From positions 1 through 44,856 of the forward strand of contig JAGTSE010000050.1 of assembly GCA_018261615.1 (NCBI GenBank): a stretch of 44,856 nt of DNA, given 5' to 3'. Each line of letters starts with the position of its first letter. Position 1 is the stretch's first letter. Origin of the DNA: Pseudomonadota bacterium. Lineage in GTDB: Bacteria; Pseudomonadota; Gammaproteobacteria; Enterobacterales; Enterobacteriaceae. Below are positions 27,588 through 35,812 of this stretch, piece by piece. Both the position numbers and the translations under genes were made by a program. A model generated the notes under the pieces. That model did no database searches and was not told the DNA's origin. It saw only the letters and a program-made list of their open reading frames with translations.

Positions 27588-28976
27588 ATGTCTGGAGGAT
27601 TAGTTACTGCTGCATACATTGTTGCCGCGATCCTGTTTATTTTCAGCCTGGCGGGGCTTTCTAAGCACGAAACCTCCCAGCAGGGTAATAACTTCGGTAT
27701 CGCCGGGATGGCGATTGCGCTGATCGCCACCATCTTTGGCCCTGATACCGGCAACGTTGCCTGGATTCTGGTGGCCATGATCATCGGTGGCGCGATCGGT
27801 ATTCGTCTGGCGAAGAAAGTAGAAATGACCGAAATGCCGGAGCTGGTAGCGGTGCTGCACAGCTTTGTTGGTCTGGCTGCGGTGCTGGTCGGCTTTAACA
27901 GCTACCTGTACCACGATGCGGGCCTGGAACCGGTGCTGGTAAATATTCACCTGACCGAAGTGTTCATCGGTATCTTTATTGGTGCGGTGACCTTTACAGG
28001 TTCCATCGTGGCGTTCGGCAAGCTGCGTGGCAAGATCTCTTCTAAACCGCTGATGCTGCCACATCGTCACAAAATGAACCTTGCGGCGCTGGTCGTCTCT
28101 TTTGTTCTGCTGCTAGTGTTTGTACGTACCGACAGCGTCGGCCTGCAAGTTCTGGCACTGCTGCTGATGACCATCATTGCGCTGGTGTTCGGCTGGCATC
28201 TGGTGGCGTCCATCGGCGGCGCGGATATGCCGGTGGTAGTTTCCATGCTGAACTCCTACTCCGGTTGGGCGGCGGCGGCGGCGGGCTTTATGCTTAGCAA
28301 TGACCTGCTGATAGTGACCGGTGCGCTGGTCGGTTCGTCGGGTGCGATCCTCTCTTACATTATGTGTAAAGCGATGAACCGCTCCTTTATCAGCGTGATT
28401 GCTGGCGGTTTTGGTACCGACGGTTCTTCATCCGGCGGTGATGAAGAAGTAGGCGAGCACCGCGAAATCAACGCGGAAGAGACTGCCGAGCTACTGAGAA
28501 ATTCGCACTCGGTGATCATCACCCCGGGCTATGGTATGGCGGTGGCGCAGGCGCAGTATCCGGTGGCGGAAATCACCGAAAAACTGCGTGCGCGCGGCGT
28601 GAAAGTGCGCTTTGGTATTCACCCGGTCGCCGGGCGTCTGCCGGGCCATATGAATGTGCTGCTGGCGGAAGCGAAAGTGCCATACGACATCGTGCTGGAA
28701 ATGGATGAGATCAACGATGATTTCGCCGATACCGATACGGTGCTGGTTATCGGCGCTAACGATACCGTTAACCCAGCGGCGCAGGACGATCCGAAGAGCC
28801 CCATTGCCGGGATGCCGGTGTTGGAAGTATGGAAAGCGCAGAACGTGATTGTATTCAAACGTTCGATGAACACTGGTTATGCTGGCGTACAGAACCCGCT
28901 GTTCTTCAAAGAGAATACGCAGATGCTGTTTGGCGATGCCAAAGCCAGCGTTGATGCTATCCTCAAAGCGCTGTAA
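27588..28976 (+). CDS. pntB: NAD(P) transhydrogenase subunit beta PntB
   Basis: A 462-residue subunit, same length as E. coli PntB. The first ~260 residues form the remaining helices of the proton channel (domain II). The C-terminal NADP(H)-binding domain III shows IITPGYGMAVAQAQYPVAEI, FGIHPVAGRLPGHMNVLLAEA and VIGANDTVNPAAQ. Together with PntA it makes the membrane-bound transhydrogenase that supplies NADPH. Confidence 0.98.
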   Translation: MSGGLVTAAYIVAAILFIFSLAGLSKHETSQQGNNFGIAGMAIALIATIFGPDTGNVAWILVAMIIGGAIGIRLAKKVEMTEMPELVAVLHSFVGLAAVLVGFNSYLYHDAGLEPVLVNIHLTEVFIGIFIGAVTFTGSIVAFGKLRGKISSKPLMLPHRHKMNLAALVVSFVLLLVFVRTDSVGLQVLALLLMTIIALVFGWHLVASIGGADMPVVVSMLNSYSGWAAAAAGFMLSNDLLIVTGALVGSSGAILSYIMCKAMNRSFISVIAGGFGTDGSSSGGDEEVGEHREINAEETAELLRNSHSVIITPGYGMAVAQAQYPVAEITEKLRARGVKVRFGIHPVAGRLPGHMNVLLAEAKVPYDIVLEMDEINDDFADTDTVLVIGANDTVNPAAQDDPKSPIAGMPVLEVWKAQNVIVFKRSMNTGYAGVQNPLFFKENTQMLFGDAKASVDAILKAL

Positions 28977-28990
28977 TTTATACCGCTTAT

Positions 28991-29020
28991 AAATACCGCT
29001 CTTCGGAGCGGTATTTTTTT
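28991..29020 (+). terminator. Rho-independent terminator of pntAB
   Basis: ATACCGCTC-TTCG-GAGCGGTAT forms a 9-bp stem with a UUCG-type loop followed by seven T, 14 bases after the pntB stop codon. Confidence 0.9.
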
Positions 29021-29083
29021 GGCCATAACCAGCATGAGCAGAGCGACTATACTTCTTTCTTCATGTTTTTATGTGGAGGAAGG

Positions 29084-30193
29084 ATGACGTTTTTGCCTCA
29101 TTTTGACTTTATATCCTTATCGATGTCGCCCGCATTCTGGGCAAGCCTGGCAACAGTGGTGGTGATCACGCTGGTGGTTTACTGGCTGTTTACGCGCTTG
29201 TTGAAGATGGTGATGAAAGGGGCGCATAACTGGCGTGAGAAACAACTCGGTGTCGGCAAAATGCAGCATATGCTGGTCGATATGCTCAGCCGCACCAGTC
29301 AATTTCTGCTCTTTATTGCTGCGCTACTGTTTAGCCTGCGTTTCATCGCTCTCCCCGACCGACTGCTTAACACCCTCGGACACGCCTGGTTTTTAGTGCT
29401 GGCAATTCAGATGTCCATCTGGCTTGATCAGGGCGTGGTGTCGTGGATGCGCCATTTGATGTATACGCCTGGCGCAAGCCGAAATCCGGTGACCATGGTG
29501 ATTGCCGGTCTGTTGCTACGCATGATGCTGTGGACCATCATGCTATTGTCAATTCTGGCGAATGCGGGCGTCAATATCACCGCGCTGGTTGCCAGCCTCG
29601 GTGTTGGCGGTATTGCGATTGCGCTCGCTGTACAGACCATCCTCAGCGATGTTTTTGCCTCGCTCTCCATTGGCTTCGATAAGCCCTTCGAAATTGGCGA
29701 TTTCGTGGTGTTTAACGATGTTGCCGGCACCATTGAACATATTGGTCTTAAAACCACGCGTATCCGTAGCCTGAGTGGCGAGCAAATCGTCTGCGGCAAT
29801 GCGATTTTGCTGCAACAAACACTGCATAACTATAAGCGCATGCAGACGCGGCGTATCGTTTTCACCTTCGGTCTGGCCGTCAGTACGCCGCCGGACAAAC
29901 TGCGGAAAGCGAGTGAAATGGTGCGGACCATCATTACCGACGTGGGTGAAACGAAGTTTGACCGTGCGCATTTTCAGGGATTCGCTACCGATCGGCTGAA
30001 TGTTGAAGTCGTGCATATCGTCAACACGGTGGATTACAACAAGTACATGGATATTCAGCAGAAAATTAATATCCGCATTATGGAAAAGCTGGCAGAAGAG
30101 GGGATCGCGCTTGCGCTACCGTGCGCGGTGGTAAAAGGTAGGCTGGCGGTGGAAAACCAGGCGGCTGAGCAGTGCGGTGAACCGGCAGTATAA
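29084..30193 (+). CDS. MscS-family mechanosensitive channel protein
   Basis: A 369-residue membrane protein. Helices lie around residues 12-37, 62-82, 92-112 and 131-156. The pore-lining MscS helix follows (ITALVASLGVGGIAIALAVQTILSD... with the Gly/Ala pattern of TM3), then the beta-domain (KPFEIGDFVVFNDVAGTIEHIGLKTTRIRS) and alpha/beta vestibule. It is not YnaI, which occupies a nearby place in E. coli; a homologue next to uspE is seen in Salmonella-type gene orders. The start at 29084 follows GGAGGAAGG. It probably releases solutes on hypo-osmotic shock. Confidence 0.87.
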   Translation: MTFLPHFDFISLSMSPAFWASLATVVVITLVVYWLFTRLLKMVMKGAHNWREKQLGVGKMQHMLVDMLSRTSQFLLFIAALLFSLRFIALPDRLLNTLGHAWFLVLAIQMSIWLDQGVVSWMRHLMYTPGASRNPVTMVIAGLLLRMMLWTIMLLSILANAGVNITALVASLGVGGIAIALAVQTILSDVFASLSIGFDKPFEIGDFVVFNDVAGTIEHIGLKTTRIRSLSGEQIVCGNAILLQQTLHNYKRMQTRRIVFTFGLAVSTPPDKLRKASEMVRTIITDVGETKFDRAHFQGFATDRLNVEVVHIVNTVDYNKYMDIQQKINIRIMEKLAEEGIALALPCAVVKGRLAVENQAAEQCGEPAV

Positions 30194-30210
30194 AAAGGTA
30201 ACCTTGCTGG

Positions 30211-30253
30211 AGTGAACCCCGAAAGTTGGATACTCCAACAGATGGGGTTCACT
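30211..30253. repeat. Nested 43-bp palindrome between two convergent genes
   Basis: AGTGAACCCC (30211-30220) pairs with GGGGTTCACT (30244-30253), and inside it GTTGGA pairs with TCCAAC around TAC, leaving symmetrical 4-base internal loops. There is no T run. The arms resemble IS3-family inverted repeats of the TGAACCCC-N4-GTTGGA type, so it may be a collapsed insertion sequence or a transcript-stabilising structure between the mscS-like gene and uspE. Confidence 0.55.
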
Positions 30254-30270
30254 TCATTGCGGGTTTACGT

Positions 30271-31218
30271 TTAATCGTCTTCGTCGTCCAGTTCGATCGG
30301 GCTTTGGTATTCATCCGGTTTGATAACCAACAGGTCGCAGCGCAGATGATCGATCACCTGTTCGGCCGTATTACCGAGGAACGCCGCAGAAATCCCGGTT
30401 CGCCCGATGGTACCCAGTACCACAATCCCGGCTTGTAAGTGCTCGGCCAGGTCCGGGATCACCTCTTCCGGTAACCCTTTCTCAACATGCGTCAGTTTCT
30501 CATCAATGCTGAATTTCTGCCGCAGCGCTTTCATTGCCAGCAGATGCTGACCACGAATAGCGTCGTTGTACACGCTGGGATCAAATTCCGGCAGTTCGAT
30601 GGCGATATTGATTGGCGTAACCGGATAAGCACCGACAATATGCACTTCGGTATGGTTGACCTGTTCGGCCAACTGCAACGTCTCTTTGACCAGCTTTTCG
30701 TTAAGCGAATTGTGATATAGCTCTTCACTGGCGAGATTGACTGCCACCACGGCGCGACCACCTTCCGGCCAGGGCTGGTCTTTGACCATCCATACCGGAC
30801 AAGGGCATTTTCGCAACAAATGCCAGTCCGTGGGGGTGAAAATAACCGATTCCAGCCGATCATGCTGGTGGGTCATTTTCAGCAATAAATCATGGCCACC
30901 GGAAATCACTTCCTGGATGATGGCTTCGAAGGGGCGGTTATGCCAGACCACTTTGATCTCAATCGGCACACCCGCATCAATATAAAATTTCGCCTGCTCG
31001 CGGATCCACGCAGTACGCTGGCTGATTACGCCCTGCCGCATAGCGGTGCGTTCATCGGGGGACAGAAGGGTAGTCATTTCGTAAGAGAAATCATAGATTG
31101 GCAAAAAGGCTTTAATGCGGCCACCAATCCGTTGATGCAAATACACAGCACGCCGTAATGCTGGCTGATCGTCCTGGTTAGGGTCGATGGCGACTAACAT
31201 GTTTTGATACTTAGCCAT
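30271..31218 (-). CDS. uspE: Tandem-type universal stress protein UspE
   Basis: A 315-residue cytosolic protein made of two Usp domains. The first begins YQNMLVAIDPNQDDQPALRRA; the second ends with IVVLGTIGRTGISAAFLGNT, the GxxGxGxS/T-like nucleotide-loop region in the Usp fold. It matches E. coli UspE except for a shorter acidic C-terminus. The start at 31218 follows AAGGAGACCCTGT. In E. coli it affects motility, aggregation and stress tolerance. It lies next to fnr, as elsewhere in the family. Confidence 0.97.
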   Translation of the reverse strand: MAKYQNMLVAIDPNQDDQPALRRAVYLHQRIGGRIKAFLPIYDFSYEMTTLLSPDERTAMRQGVISQRTAWIREQAKFYIDAGVPIEIKVVWHNRPFEAIIQEVISGGHDLLLKMTHQHDRLESVIFTPTDWHLLRKCPCPVWMVKDQPWPEGGRAVVAVNLASEELYHNSLNEKLVKETLQLAEQVNHTEVHIVGAYPVTPINIAIELPEFDPSVYNDAIRGQHLLAMKALRQKFSIDEKLTHVEKGLPEEVIPDLAEHLQAGIVVLGTIGRTGISAAFLGNTAEQVIDHLRCDLLVIKPDEYQSPIELDDEDD

Positions 31219-31294
31219 ACAGGGTCTCCTTACATCTGTCACCACAGTCTGTAAATAAAAGATAACCCATAAGTACTGAATGAAACAGGGAAAA

Positions 31295-31343
31295 CCCTTT
31301 GCCAGATCAATAAATCACGAAAATTACACAGTCCGGCAAAGGG
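31295..31343 (-). terminator. Probable terminator between fnr and uspE
   Basis: On the minus strand CCCTTTGCC and GGCAAAGGG form a perfect 9-bp stem around a 31-base loop, followed by TTTTCCC. It lies 22 bp beyond the fnr stop codon. Confidence 0.5.
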
Positions 31344-31364
31344 TCTGAAGGCAGGAGAAAAAAC

Positions 31365-32117
31365 TCAGGCAACGTTGCGCGTATGGCCAGCCAGTTGCGC
31401 CAGCATATCGCTGTTTTCAATGGTGATATATTTACCTTTCACCGCCAGCATTCCGCTCTTCTGGAAGCGGCCGAGCAGACGACTAATGGTTTCTACCGTC
31501 AGCCCCAGATAGTTACCGATATCGCCACGGGTCATGGTCAGACGGAATTCGCGCGGTGAGAAGCCACGCTGGGCAAAACGACGCGAGAGATTATATATAA
31601 ACGCCGCCAGACGCTCTTCAGCATTTTTCTTTGACAGCAGCAGGATCATGTCCTGATCGCCTTTGATTTCGCCACTCATCAGACGCATCATCTGCTGACG
31701 CAGGTTTGGCATTTTGCCGGAAAGATCGTCCAGCGTCTCAAACGGGATTTCACAGACCATTGAGGTTTCCAGCGCCTGTGCGAAGCTGGGATGATGAGCG
31801 GTACCAATGGCATCGAAGCCGACCAGATCGCCAGCCAGATGGAACCCGGTGATCTGCTCGTCGCCCTGTTCGGTAATGGTGTAGCTCTTAATCGTACCGG
31901 AACGGATTGCATACAGCGATTTCAGTTCATCCCCTGCTTTAAACAGAGTCTGACCTTTCTGGATGGGCTTTTTACGCTCAATGATGGTGTCGAGCTGATC
32001 CAGCTCGTGCTCATTGAGCGTAAAAGGGATACAAAGCTGGCTAATACTGCAATCCTGGCAATGGATTGCACATCCGCCTGACTGAATGCGTCGTATAATT
32101 CGCTTTTCCGGGATCAT
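31365..32117 (-). CDS. fnr: Anaerobic global regulator FNR
   Basis: A 250-residue CRP/FNR-family regulator. The oxygen-sensing 4Fe-4S ligands are in SGGCAIHCQDCSISQLC near the N-terminus plus the Cys in TSMVCEIPFE near residue 122. A cyclic-nucleotide-type beta-roll and the dimer helix follow, then the recognition helix LTVETISRLLGRFQ. It is almost identical to E. coli FNR. ATG 32117 gives the known N-terminus MIPEKRIIRR; the reading frame extends 26 codons upstream without support and would cross the operator. Confidence 0.98.
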   Translation of the reverse strand: MIPEKRIIRRIQSGGCAIHCQDCSISQLCIPFTLNEHELDQLDTIIERKKPIQKGQTLFKAGDELKSLYAIRSGTIKSYTITEQGDEQITGFHLAGDLVGFDAIGTAHHPSFAQALETSMVCEIPFETLDDLSGKMPNLRQQMMRLMSGEIKGDQDMILLLSKKNAEERLAAFIYNLSRRFAQRGFSPREFRLTMTRGDIGNYLGLTVETISRLLGRFQKSGMLAVKGKYITIENSDMLAQLAGHTRNVA

Positions 32118-32136
32118 AGGTCTGCTCAAGCCGTAA

Positions 32137-32150
32137 TTGATATTTGTCAA
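32137..32150 (+). promoter_or_regulatory. FNR box in the fnr promoter
   Basis: TTGATATTTGTCAA matches the FNR consensus TTGAT-N4-ATCAA with one mismatch. It lies 20 bp upstream of the fnr ATG, the position from which FNR represses its own gene in E. coli. Confidence 0.8.
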
Positions 32151-32324
32151 TTTTAACATCTTTTTCTTGAGCACGTAAGTCTGGTAAAACGTCAATTCAC
32201 GATTATTAAAACAGGCGGGCGAGCTTCAATGAGATGAATCGACATCATCTTGTTGAAATTCATTCACTTCGTTAAGGTTTTTATCGCAAGACTTCCTAAT
32301 AAAAAGCCTTTTTATGCGCTTTTT

Positions 32325-32840
32325 TCACAATAGCAGGTAGCCTTCATGGCGTAACAGCCACTCTTTGCGCTGTACACCGCCCGCATAGCCGGTCATGGTG
32401 CCATTGCTGCCGATGACACGGTGACAGGGTACAACAATACTGATCGGATTTGAGCCATTCGCGGCCCCCACCGCCCGCGCCGCCGTTGCGCGCCCCAGCG
32501 TTTTTGCCAACTGGCCATAATGCACCACCTGCCCGCACGGGATCGTTCGTAGCGCCTGCCATACCTCACGCTGAAAGAGGGTGCCGGCGGTCGCCGTGGG
32601 GAGGGTGTCGATAATGGTCAGATCGCCGTCAAAGTAGCCCTGAAGTTTCTGGCTCAATCCGCCGGGATCCGTTGCGGCGATGCGTTGATAGCCTTCACTG
32701 CGATAATGGATATCTAGTAGCTTGTTCATGCGATCGCTGTGCTCTTCCCACTCTACGGCGCGCAGATGAAAATTTTCGTCGCACACTATCCATAACGGGC
32801 CAAGTGGGGTGGATATTTTATCCTCAAGTAGCGTTAACAT
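32325..32840 (-). CDS. ogt: O6-alkylguanine/O4-alkylthymine DNA methyltransferase Ogt
   Basis: A 171-residue suicide repair protein, same length as E. coli Ogt. The active-site motif is in NPISIVVPCHRVIGSNG, with the acceptor Cys in PCHR near residue 139, preceded by the DNA-binding helix segment LGRATAARAVGAA. It removes alkyl groups from O6-guanine and O4-thymine. It lies upstream of fnr on the same strand, 207 bp away. Confidence 0.97.
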   Translation of the reverse strand: MLTLLEDKISTPLGPLWIVCDENFHLRAVEWEEHSDRMNKLLDIHYRSEGYQRIAATDPGGLSQKLQGYFDGDLTIIDTLPTATAGTLFQREVWQALRTIPCGQVVHYGQLAKTLGRATAARAVGAANGSNPISIVVPCHRVIGSNGTMTGYAGGVQRKEWLLRHEGYLLL

Positions 32841-33004
32841 CTGGCGTCCTTAACCGTGGCAAAGTGTGTCAATCCTGGCAGACAACTTACCGTGACACCA
32901 TACCCCGGAAGTACGTTTATTCCGTTATGTTTAACTGAGGAACAGAATAATAAAGAGACAATATTTCGTTATCTAATAGAACATATATTATCTATTCTCG
33001 ATGA

Positions 33005-33089
33005 TAAAAAATAGAGCCTGCCGACATCCGTCAGGCTCTACAGTACACACAATGATGCTTCCTTTCGTTATTTTATGCTTGTCCTCCGT
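33005..33089 (-). ncRNA. mcaS: McaS (IsrA) regulatory RNA
   Basis: On the minus strand the 3' half reads GTGTGTACTGTAGAGCCTG, then ACGGATGTCGG, CAGGCTCT and a T run. This matches E. coli McaS in sequence and structure; AGAGCCTG/CAGGCTCT is its terminator stem. The position upstream of and divergent from smrA is also that of E. coli mcaS. The 5' end is inferred from a TATATT -10 element at about 33,100. McaS is an Hfq-dependent sRNA that represses csgD, activates flhDC and titrates CsrA. The 5' half is more diverged and somewhat shorter than in E. coli. Confidence 0.85.
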
Positions 33090-33140
33090 GTGCAGTAAAT
33101 ATATTTATAGCGGTGCGCGTAAATATTTACAGTATGAAAT

Positions 33141-33156
33141 AGTGATTGATTTCACT
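33141..33156. promoter_or_regulatory. CRP-like site of the mcaS promoter
   Basis: AGTGATTGATTTCACT is a perfect palindrome of AGTGA/TCACT halves with a six-base spacer, one base per half from the CRP consensus. Its centre lies about 61 bp upstream of the inferred mcaS start, the classic class I distance. E. coli mcaS is CRP-activated. Confidence 0.6.
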
Positions 33157-33366
33157 ATAATTTAACTAAAAATCATCACGTCAAAATGATCGTGATTTTA
33201 GTTAAGTGAAATTTATGCTCGCATATTTAATATGGTTATCTCGCTACGATTAAACAGGCGAAAACATTAGCTGTTTGTCAGCGTTAAGGTAAATTCTCGC
33301 GGGCCATTGTGGGGGCGCTACACGCCCGTTATAGTATATGAGCAGAAGTTGATGGAGGACTGCCTG

Positions 33367-33930
33367 ATGAATCCTGACGACAAATTGCTTTTTCTTGACG
33401 CCATGGAGGACGTTCAGCCCCTGAAGCGCTGTGCAGATGTACACTGGCAGCGAACACCTAATCCTCGCGCGCAGCAGCGTATCGACACCCTGCAGCTTGA
33501 TAATTTTCTCACCACGGGTTTTCTTGACATTATCCCTCTCGGTACGCCGCTGGAGTTTAAACGCGAAGGGTTGCAGAACGGCGTGCTGGATAAGCTGCGG
33601 CAGGGGAAATACAGTCAGCAGGCAAGCCTTAATCTGCTACGCCAGCCGGTTGAGCAATGCCGCCAGATGCTGTTCCTCTTTATGCACCAGGCGCGGCTTG
33701 CTGGTCTGCGCAACGTGCTCATCATTCATGGTAAAGGGCGGGAAGATGGCTCGCATCCGAATATTGTGCGTAGTTATCTGGCGCGCTGGCTGACCGAGTT
33801 TGATGACGTTCAGGCCTTTTGCGCGGCGCTGCCACATCACGGTGGCAACGGCGCCTGCTACGTGGCGTTGCGTAAATCGGAACAGGCAAAACAGGATAAC
33901 TGGGAACGTCACGCCAAACGCAGCCGCTGA
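33367..33930 (+). CDS. smrA: Smr-domain DNA endonuclease SmrA (YdaL)
   Basis: A 187-residue protein, same length as E. coli SmrA. Residues about 80-175 form the Smr domain with the motifs GLRNVLIIHGKGRED and LARWLTEFDD, then HHGGNGACYVALR, typical of Smr nickase domains related to the MutS2 C-terminus. ATG 33367 was chosen for its GGAGGA ribosome site and the family N-terminus MNPDDKLLFLDAMEDVQPLK. In E. coli abgR and the abg operon precede this locus; here only mcaS and about 400 bp separate it from ogt. Confidence 0.95.
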   Translation: MNPDDKLLFLDAMEDVQPLKRCADVHWQRTPNPRAQQRIDTLQLDNFLTTGFLDIIPLGTPLEFKREGLQNGVLDKLRQGKYSQQASLNLLRQPVEQCRQMLFLFMHQARLAGLRNVLIIHGKGREDGSHPNIVRSYLARWLTEFDDVQAFCAALPHHGGNGACYVALRKSEQAKQDNWERHAKRSR

Positions 33931-33991
33931 TGGTCTGGCGTGATTTCTGTATTGCCTCTCACTGGCGGGTTTCTGCATAGAGCCCACCGTA

Positions 33992-34540
33992 TTAATAATA
34001 CAAATTGCTAATATCCGTCATTTTTGCCTGCGCTGGCGAATACTCCCGCGGTGTGAGTTTTATCCGCTGTTTGGCGATATATTCGGCCTGCCTATGATAG
34101 CCGATAAAATCTCTGGGGTTTTGACCTTCAGTGATCCCGTAACGTCGTTTGTAGTAAAAGTTAAATGTTTTGGAAATAAGGCCGGAATAATACTGGGATG
34201 AATATTCAGCGATGCCGCCCCGGGTTTTTATAAAATTAACGATGGCATGGCCAATATCGCTGCTGGGTGTAGAGCAGCGCAGGTAACTCTGCTTTCCGTC
34301 GCCGCCAAAAACCACGCCGTGCAGGCTTTTCATACCGATCCCTTTCCGTGTCAGCGCGCACTGAATATCTTCCAGGTTCTGTTGCAGCCCCAGACCTGTA
34401 TCGAAATGCGCGCATAGCAGGTAATCGTGCTGATCGGATAAGGCATACAATCCCAAGCAAGTTTGCACCGCTGGCATGGAAAGGTCCAAATCTTCGCGTT
34501 TAAAAATACCATATTGTCCTTGAAATACGACGACTCTCAT
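33992..34540 (-). CDS. CheD-like protein, putative protein deamidase
   Basis: A 182-residue protein that I do not recognise from characterised enterics. Residues about 20-115 follow the CheD pattern: TCLGLYAL, then AHFDTG 17 residues after the Cys. Next come a helix with NLEDIQCALTRKG, LHGVVFGGDG (CheD has a GGA motif here) and IGHAIVNFIKTRGG. As I recall it, the Cys-to-His spacing equals that of Thermotoga CheD (Cys27/His44). The CheD catalytic Thr is not at its expected place. The C-terminal 65 residues (FYYKRRYGITEGQNP...) have no CheD counterpart. No chemotaxis genes are nearby, so a stand-alone enzyme or effector is possible. GGAGCTACTGAG precedes the ATG. Confidence 0.7.
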   Translation of the reverse strand: MRVVVFQGQYGIFKREDLDLSMPAVQTCLGLYALSDQHDYLLCAHFDTGLGLQQNLEDIQCALTRKGIGMKSLHGVVFGGDGKQSYLRCSTPSSDIGHAIVNFIKTRGGIAEYSSQYYSGLISKTFNFYYKRRYGITEGQNPRDFIGYHRQAEYIAKQRIKLTPREYSPAQAKMTDISNLYY

Positions 34541-34661
34541 CTCAGTAGCTCCATCTGTAGTGAATACTATTTCATCAGGTCAGAAAAACTATTTAATAAT
34601 ACAAGGGTAATGGTTTTTGTCTCTTAATAATAATATTTGTGTATTTTTCATCTTAAATAAA

Positions 34662-34788
34662 TATACCCGTCATACTTCAAGTTGCATGTGCGTTGGTTTT
34701 CCTCGCTCACCCCAGTCAGTTACTGAAGTAAGCTCCTGGGGATTCACTGTGTCGCCGCCTTACTGCAACTCGAATTATTTAGGGTATA
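34662..34788. repeat. ERIC (intergenic repeat unit) element
   Basis: A 127-bp imperfect palindrome begins TATACCCGTCATACTTCAAG and ends CTCGAATTATTTAGGGTATA. It contains the central AGCTCCTGGGGATTCAC and CTCACCCCAGTCAGTTACTG segments diagnostic of ERIC repeats. The length is that of the full-size element. It separates the CheD-like gene from the umuC remnant. Confidence 0.93.
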
Positions 34789-34827
34789 GATGGGAAAATG
34801 CTTGTATAAATATATCGATAAGGTTTT

Positions 34828-35366
34828 TTATTTGACCATCGGTAAATCAACGTAGCGTGTTGTATAACTTGGTGATAGCATTTTCTGCGCCATGGCCCAA
34901 CTTTTTTGAATGCTCTGCCCGGCAAACCAGAAGGTGCCGCATCCTGAATGATTAAGCCGATCGATGGTCGCATCAGCGCCTGGTTGTTGAGCAGGGGGGG
35001 ATATTCGTCGAATAAATTAAGTTGCGCCACGTCCTGGCTATAAAAATCGCTGAGCATCACACCGGCTTTCATATAGCGAAAACCCGGTTCCAGATCCGGT
35101 CCCGCACGGGTGGAGACCTGAATAATATCCCGCGTGTCATTCGTGGGGATAGTCAACCGGCCGCTGGTCTGTGGGTTATAGAAGGTTTTATTTTTGTCAT
35201 GTGGGCTGGTGCGTATAAAAACGCTTGTCACGCAGCAGTGTTGTCTTTCAGCCCGGAGTTTTTCCGTCGCACGCTCCGCATAGGTGCGCACCATCTGATA
35301 CATATCGTTATATTGAGTGATGCGGTGATCAAATGAGCGGCTGCAGATGATCTGCTGTTTGGCGGG
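34828..35366 (-). pseudogene. C-terminal remnant of a umuC/mucB-type DNA polymerase V gene
   Basis: The reading starts KQQIICSRSFDHRIT and continues through YAERATEKLRAERQ and KAGVMLSDF to DVAQLNLFDEYPP, which match the little-finger and C-terminal part of UmuC/MucB/SamB. At about 34,970 a single base is missing (ATGCGACC for expected ATGGCGACC). The true C-terminus, FAGQSIQKSWAMAQKMLSPS then YTTRYVDLPMVK, continues in another frame to TAA at 34828. The catalytic palm and fingers are absent upstream of 35,366, so it is inactive. It is probably left from a plasmid or phage-like insertion. Confidence 0.9.
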
Positions 35367-35621
35367 CGAAACTCATCAAATGCCATAACTGCGGTGAAAG
35401 CCTATCTGCGACATTTACTGGCACTATTTTCGTGGGCGGAACAGGATGAGATGGTGAAGCGTCAATATTGGGATTTACTGGCGCTAAGTCATGCCCACCA
35501 GTCGGAGCTAAGATAAGAGATGTTGGACGATATCAAGGAAATCAACTTTGCGCAGTGGGGCGCGGATGGGTAGATCGCGCAGGTTTGGATGGATCTTGCG
35601 ATAATCATGGACGCAACCTGA
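35337..35621 (+). pseudogene. Unrecognised coding remnant with two in-frame stops
   Basis: One continuous frame reads ITAVKAYLRHLLALFSWAEQ, then VKRQYWDLLALSHAHQSELR, stop (TAA, 35514), EMLDDIKEINFAQWGADG, stop (TAG, 35571), IAQVWMDLAIIMDAT, final TGA. Both internal stops could come from Gln codons by a C-to-T change. The residue mix looks like real helical protein, but I do not recognise the family. Its first 30 bases overlap the 5' edge of the umuC remnant antisense, suggesting a recombination junction at about 35,366. Confidence 0.45.
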
Positions 35622-35812
35622 TTCAAGTCTGAACTGTTTAATTTACCCAAATAGCTTTTTGTCAAGCCGTGGAAAATCAAAACAATTGCGTAGTCGTTAA
35701 GTGAAATGGCTACTAAGCCCGTTTTGCTTGCAGACTCGCGTATGCATAGTGCTTCTTCAAATAACTTGAATTATAATGTCGGAAATATTAGCACGAACTC
35801 GGTGATTTTTTA

